Positions 60,001 through 64,000 of a stretch of 64,000 bases of DNA are shown one piece after another. Origin of the DNA: Pseudomonas entomophila (GTDB taxonomy: Bacteria > Pseudomonadota > Gammaproteobacteria > Pseudomonadales > Pseudomonadaceae). The first letter of the stretch is position 1, and every line of letters starts with the position of its first letter. A program made the position numbers and the translations under genes. The notes under the pieces were generated by a model. That model did no database searches. It was not told the DNA's origin and saw nothing but the letters and a program-made list of their open reading frames with translations. The DNA is taken from the NCBI RefSeq assembly GCF_023277925.1, contig NZ_CP063832.1:496001-560000 (forward strand). Direction: 5' to 3'.

Positions 60001-63000
60001 CACCAGGACCTGCCGTTCGAGCAATTGCTCGAAGCCTTGCCCCAAGCCCGTGAGCAGGGTCTGTTCCAGGTCATGTTCAACCATCAGCAGCGCGACCTTT
60101 CGGCCCTGCGCCGCCTGCCCGGCCTGCTCGCCGAAGAGCTGCCGTGGCACAGCCGCGAGGCCAAGTTCGACCTGCAACTGCACAGCGAGGAAGATCATCA
60201 GGGCCGCCTGAGCCTAGCCTTCGACTATGCCGACGAACTGTTCGATGCCAGCACCATCAAGCGCCTGGCCAATCACCTGCTGGCCCTGCTGGAGCAAGTC
60301 TGCGCCCAGCCGGCGTTGGCCCTGGGTGACGTGCGCCTGCTTGACGAGGCGGGCCGCGCGCAGCTGCTGGCCTGGGGGCAGGCGCCAATGCTGGCCGCGC
60401 CTCGCTTGTTGGTCGAACAGCTCAACGCGCAGGCCCGCCTGACCCCTGAACACACCGCGCTGGTGTGGGCGGGCGGTCAGCTCGACTATGCCGAACTGCA
60501 CCAGCAGGCCAACCGCCTGGCCCACTACCTGCGCGACAAGGGCGTCGGCCCGGACACCTGCGTGGCCATCGCTATCGAGCGTTCGCCGCAACTGCTGGTC
60601 GGTCTGCTGGCCATCCTCAAGGCCGGTGGCGCCTATGTGCCGTTGGATGTCGACTACCCGACCGAACGCCTGGCGTACATGCTGGGTGACTGCCAGACCA
60701 GCCTGCTGCTCAGCCACAGCAGCCTGCTCGAGCGCTTGCCACAGCTCGACGGTGTCAGCGCCATCGCCCTCGACCAACTTCACCTGGACAGCTGGCCGAG
60801 CCAGGCCCCTGGCCTGCACCTGCACGGCGACAACCTGGCCTACGTGATCTACACCTCCGGCTCCACCGGCCAGCCCAAGGGCGTCGGCAACACCCACGCC
60901 GCATTGGCCGAGCGCCTGCACTGGATGCAAGCGACCTACGCGCTGGACAGCACCGATGTGCTCATGCAGAAGGCGCCGATCAGCTTCGACGTCTCGGTGT
61001 GGGAGTGCTTCTGGCCGCTGGTCACCGGGTGCCAGCTGGTGCTGGCCGGCCCTGGCGAGCACCGCGACCCGCAACGCATCGCCCAGCTGATTCAGCAGCA
61101 CCAGGTGACCACGCTGCACTTCGTACCGCCGCTGTTGCAGGTGTTCGTCCAGGAACCGTTGGCCGCCGGCTGCACCAGCCTGCGTCGGCTGTTCTCCGGC
61201 GGCGAGGCACTGTCCGCCGCGCTGCGTGACCGTGTGCTGCGGCTGTTGCCACAGGTCCAGTTGCACAACCGCTATGGCCCGACCGAAACCGCGATCAACG
61301 TCACCCACTGGCATTGCCAGGGCAGCGATGGTGAACGTTCTCCGATTGGCCGCCCGCTGGGCAATGTGCTGTGCCGGGTGCTGGACGATGAATTCGAACT
61401 TGCCGCCCCTGGCGTGCCGGGTGAGCTGTGCCTGGGGGGCGTGGGCCTGGCCCGTGGCTACCTGGGCCGCCCAGGGCTGACCGCCGAGCGCTTCGTGCCC
61501 CAGCCCGACGGCGACGGCGCGCGCCTGTACCGCAGTGGCGACCGTGCCCGCTGGCATGTGCAAAGTGAAGCCCTGGACTACCTCGGTCGTCTCGACCAGC
61601 AGGTCAAGGTGCGTGGCTTCCGCGTCGAGCCGGAGGAGGTGCAGGCCGTGCTGCTGGCCCAGCCAGGGGTCGAGCAGGCCCTGGTGCTGATCCACCAGGG
61701 CGCCGTTGGCGCCCAACTGGTCGGCTACTACAGCGGGGGCGCGCAGAACGACGGGTTGCTGGCTGCCCTGGTCGAGCGTCTGCCGGCGTACATGGTACCG
61801 GCGCAATTGATCCACCTGGCGCGGATGCCCCTGGGCCCAAGTGGCAAGGTCGACCGCAAGGCACTGCCGGCGCCGGTGTGGCAGCAGCGCGAGCATGTCG
61901 AGCCGCACAGTGCATTGCAGCGGCAGGTCGCGGCCATCTGGCGTGAAGTGCTGAACCTGCCGCAGGTGGGTTTGCAGGATGATTTCTTCGCCCTCGGCGG
62001 CCACTCGCTGCTGGCCACCCAGATCGTTTCGCGCACCCGCCAGGCGCTGGATGTCGAGCTGCCGCTCAAGGCGCTGTTCGAAGCCAGCGAGCTGGGCGCC
62101 TTCTGTTCCGAGATCGCCCGCCTGCAAGCCAGTGGCGAACGCAACCTGCAAGGCGCGATCGCCCGGGTCGACCGCCGCCAGGCCGTGCCACTATCCTACT
62201 CGCAGCAGCGCATGTGGTTCCTCTGGCAGATGGAGCCGGACAGCCCGGCCTACAACGTCGGTGGCATGGCGCGGTTCAAGGGTGTGCTGCATGTGGACGC
62301 CTTCGAGCGCGCCCTGCAAGCCCTGATCGTGCGCCATGAAACCCTGCGCACCACCTTCCCGAGCATCGACGGCAAGCCATACCAGTGCGTAGCGGGCGAC
62401 AGCACCCTGCACCTGCACTGGCACGACTTCAGCAGCGACGCCGCCGAGGTTCGCCAGCAGCGCCTGCGGCAACTGGCCGACGACCAGGCGCACCAGCCCT
62501 TCGACCTGGAGTGCGGCCCGCTGCTGCGCGCCTGCCTGGTCAAGGCCGACGAGCGCGAGCACTACTTCGTGCTGACCCTGCACCACATCGTTACCGAAGG
62601 CTGGGCCATGGACATCTTCGCCCGCGAACTGGGCGAGCTGTACGAGGCCTTCGTCGACGAGCGCGAGTCGCCGCTGGCGCCGCTGCCGGTGCAGTACCTC
62701 GACTACAGCGTCTGGCAGCGCCAGTGGCTGGAGGGCGGCGAGGGCGCGCGCCAGCTGGCCTACTGGAAAGACCGCCTGGGCGACGAGCACCCGGTGCTGG
62801 CCTTGCCGGCCGACCGCCCGCGCCCGGCGGTGCAGAGCCATCGTGGCGAGCTTTATCGTTTTGACCTGGCCCCGGCGCTGGTCGAGCGCGTGCACGCCTT
62901 CAACAGCCAGCGCGGCCTGACCCTGTTCATGACCATGACCGCCACCCTGGCCGCGCTGCTGCACCGCTACAGCGGGCAGCGCGACTTGCGCATCGGCGCA

Positions 63001-64000
63001 CCGGTAGCCAACCGCATCCGCCCGGAAAGCGAAGGGCTGATCGGCGCCTTCCTCAACACCCAGGTACTGCGCTGCGAGGTGGATGGGCAGATGAGCGCCG
63101 ACGCGCTGCTCGATCAGGTGCGCCAGGCCATCATCGACGGCCAGTCGCACCAGGACCTGCCGTTCGAGCAACTGGTCGAAGCACTGCAACCGCCGCGCTC
63201 CAGCGCCTACAACCCGCTGTTCCAGGTGATGTGCAACGTGCAGCGCTGGGCCTTCCAGCAAAGCCGCGAGCTGGTGGGCATGCAGGTGGACTACCTGGTC
63301 AACGATGCCAGTGCCACCAAGTTCGACCTGTACCTGGAAGTCACCGACCTCGATGGCCGCCTGGGCTGTTGCTTCACCTACAGCCGCGACCTGTTCGACG
63401 AGCCGCGCATCGCGCGCATGGCCGAGCACTGGCAGCACTTGCTGGTGGCCTTGCTCGACGATCCTCGCCAGCGTCTGTGCGAACTGCCGATGCTGGCCGA
63501 AGCCGAGCAGCAGGTGCTGGTCGGCCAGCTCCAGGGCGAGCAGGACTTCGAGCTCACCCAGACGCTGCACGGCCTGTTCGCCGCCCAGGCCGAACGCACG
63601 CCACAGGCGCTGGCGCTGACCTTCGCCGGCACCCACCTGAGCTACGCCGAGCTCGACCAGCAGGCCAACCGCCTGGCCCGCGCCCTGCGTGAACGCGGGG
63701 TTGGCCCGCAGGTACGGGTGGGCCTGGCGCTGGAGCGTTCGCTGGAGATGGTGATCGGCCTGCTGGCCATCCTCAAGGCCGGTGGCGCCTATGTGCCGCT
63801 GGATCCGGAGTACCCGCTCGACCGCCTGCGCTACATGATCGAGGACAGCCGCCTCGGGTTGTTGATCGGCCAGCGCGCGCTGCTCGACACCCTGGGCGAG
63901 CTGCCCGAAGGCGTCACCCGCTGGAGCCTCGAGGACGACGCCGCCAGCCTGGCCGCCTACAGCGACGCGCCACTGGACAACCTCAACCTGCCGCAACACC
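57037..64000 (+). CDS. pvdL: Pyoverdine chromophore peptide synthetase PvdL, N-terminal 2321 residues (cut by window edge)
   Basis: Reading stays open to the window end. Domains in order: fatty acyl-AMP ligase (about 1-570; YTSGSTALPKG near 174), carrier (S615 in LLGGNS), condensation (about 665-1100; HHIVADG at 802-808), adenylation (about 1110-1610; YTSGSTGQPKG from 1272), carrier (S1657 in LGGHS), condensation (about 1710-2140; HHIVTEG at 1849-1855), and the start of a third adenylation domain (about 2178 on). This is the PvdL order: acyl starter, then Glu, Tyr and Dab modules. There is no epimerase after the first amino-acid module, so that residue stays L. The ATG follows AGGA. Confidence 0.95.
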   Translation, partial: MTDAFELPHSLVQALAQRAAQTPDRIALRFLADAPGEQAVLSYRDLDQRARTIAAALQARAGFGDRAVLLFPSGPDYVAAFFGCLYAGVIAVPAYPPESSRQHHQERLLSIIADAEPRLLLTVEALRDSLQGLDALTGSQAPGLLAVDRLDPALAGQWREPALAADDIAFLQYTSGSTALPKGVQVSHGNLVANEQLIRHGFGIDVNPDDVIVSWLPLYHDMGLIGGLLQPIFSGVPCVLMSPGYFLARPLRWLQAISEYGGTISGGPDFAYRLCSERVSEAALAGLDLSRWRVAYSGSEPIRQDSLDTFAEKFAACGFQASSFFASYGLAEATLFVSGSRRGQGIGALQLDAEAFAANRAEPGQGSVLMSCGYPQPGHAVRVVEPQRLEVLGDNRVGEIWAGGPSIALGYWRNPEASARTFVEMDGQTWLRTGDLGFMRDGEVFVTGRLKDMLIVRGQNLYPQDLEKTLERELEVLRKGRVAVFAVDDQGEEGIGVAVEISRNVQKSTPPDTLINTLRRVIADACHQAPAVVLLLNPGALPKTSSGKLQRSACRLRMNDGSLDCYARFPAQAQASTGETEGDDLQARIAAVWRDLLKVEAVAADDHFLLLGGNSIAATQVTARLADELGVALSLRTLFEAPTLAEYSAALAAILAEGGEGAGRIVLQTRDQALPQSLAQNRLWLMWQLEPQSAAYNIPAGLHLRGELDEAALEASFQALVARHESLRTVFDEVDGQALQRILPSSPLSVTRLDLEGLDAEDVAAHREREARQPFDLRGGPLLRVTLVRLDDETHQLWVTLHHIVADGWSLNILLDEFARLYAAQDQAANLAELPLGYADYGNWQRQWLAEGEAARQLAYWADKLGDELPVLDLSTDQPRGNQRKHSAARLSLKVPAKLGGALKDLARDQQASLFMVLLAGWQALLHRYTGQGDIRVGVPNANRPRLETQGMVGFFINTQVLRAELEGRLPFEQLLAQVRRATLEAQAHQDLPFEQLLEALPQAREQGLFQVMFNHQQRDLSALRRLPGLLAEELPWHSREAKFDLQLHSEEDHQGRLSLAFDYADELFDASTIKRLANHLLALLEQVCAQPALALGDVRLLDEAGRAQLLAWGQAPMLAAPRLLVEQLNAQARLTPEHTALVWAGGQLDYAELHQQANRLAHYLRDKGVGPDTCVAIAIERSPQLLVGLLAILKAGGAYVPLDVDYPTERLAYMLGDCQTSLLLSHSSLLERLPQLDGVSAIALDQLHLDSWPSQAPGLHLHGDNLAYVIYTSGSTGQPKGVGNTHAALAERLHWMQATYALDSTDVLMQKAPISFDVSVWECFWPLVTGCQLVLAGPGEHRDPQRIAQLIQQHQVTTLHFVPPLLQVFVQEPLAAGCTSLRRLFSGGEALSAALRDRVLRLLPQVQLHNRYGPTETAINVTHWHCQGSDGERSPIGRPLGNVLCRVLDDEFELAAPGVPGELCLGGVGLARGYLGRPGLTAERFVPQPDGDGARLYRSGDRARWHVQSEALDYLGRLDQQVKVRGFRVEPEEVQAVLLAQPGVEQALVLIHQGAVGAQLVGYYSGGAQNDGLLAALVERLPAYMVPAQLIHLARMPLGPSGKVDRKALPAPVWQQREHVEPHSALQRQVAAIWREVLNLPQVGLQDDFFALGGHSLLATQIVSRTRQALDVELPLKALFEASELGAFCSEIARLQASGERNLQGAIARVDRRQAVPLSYSQQRMWFLWQMEPDSPAYNVGGMARFKGVLHVDAFERALQALIVRHETLRTTFPSIDGKPYQCVAGDSTLHLHWHDFSSDAAEVRQQRLRQLADDQAHQPFDLECGPLLRACLVKADEREHYFVLTLHHIVTEGWAMDIFARELGELYEAFVDERESPLAPLPVQYLDYSVWQRQWLEGGEGARQLAYWKDRLGDEHPVLALPADRPRPAVQSHRGELYRFDLAPALVERVHAFNSQRGLTLFMTMTATLAALLHRYSGQRDLRIGAPVANRIRPESEGLIGAFLNTQVLRCEVDGQMSADALLDQVRQAIIDGQSHQDLPFEQLVEALQPPRSSAYNPLFQVMCNVQRWAFQQSRELVGMQVDYLVNDASATKFDLYLEVTDLDGRLGCCFTYSRDLFDEPRIARMAEHWQHLLVALLDDPRQRLCELPMLAEAEQQVLVGQLQGEQDFELTQTLHGLFAAQAERTPQALALTFAGTHLSYAELDQQANRLARALRERGVGPQVRVGLALERSLEMVIGLLAILKAGGAYVPLDPEYPLDRLRYMIEDSRLGLLIGQRALLDTLGELPEGVTRWSLEDDAASLAAYSDAPLDNLNLPQH

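Overview
The window comes from a Pseudomonas of the P. putida group. The signs are GC-rich coding sequence, the putida-type palindromic REP sequences in most intergenic gaps, two cbb3 oxidase operons followed by ccoGHIS, and a pvdS/pvdL pyoverdine start. The species is not determined. The window holds 50 protein genes plus the SRP RNA gene. The first gene (protein phosphatase/kinase) and the last (pvdL) are cut by the window edges. No rRNA, tRNA, IS element, prophage or CRISPR array is visible.

Layout. 1-4.1 kb (minus strand): nitrate assimilation control, nasS-nasT then nasA and a PP2C/kinase. Both transcription units have sigma-54 promoters, and nasA has a terminator-like leader that fits NasT antitermination. 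4.2-10.8 kb: pyrD, rmf, rlmKL and a CHASE-PAS-GGDEF cyclase. 11-21.5 kb: purine catabolism, with an AzgA-type permease, a FadR-type regulator, aqpZ, guaD, xdhC, xdhB, xdhA and a second GntR regulator. A TGACC-N4-GGTCA dyad lies upstream of both the permease and xdhA. 21.5-28.5 kb: smc, zipA, ligA. 28.6-33.2 kb: SRP RNA, a small unknown gene, a divergent SF1 helicase, a MerR regulator facing a DUF2938 membrane protein, and a periplasmic solute-binding protein. 33.4-36.5 kb: dnaX-ybaB-recR.

36.6-52.3 kb (minus strand) is a micro-aerobic respiration block: apt, anr, hemN, a SafE-like protein, ccoS, ccoI, ccoH, ccoG, ccoPQON-1 and ccoPQON-2. Anr boxes lie before hemN and ccoN-2, with a weaker one before ccoG, so the regulator and its targets are neighbours. 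52.3-55 kb holds an alpha/beta hydrolase, ppnP, a DEDD exonuclease and another solute-binding protein. 55-64 kb is the pyoverdine start: a siderophore-type GNAT acyltransferase, the ECF sigma factor PvdS behind a Fur box, and pvdL. PvdS-type promoters (TAAAT-like, 16 bases, CGT) lie before both the acyltransferase and pvdL.

No clearly new large system was found. The most useful leads are the shared purine operator, the two-layer control of nasA, the MerR/DUF2938 pair with its operator, the unclassified helicase, genes whose 3' ends are made of REP sequence, identical DNA tracts between the two cbb3 operons, and the PvdS box before the acyltransferase.
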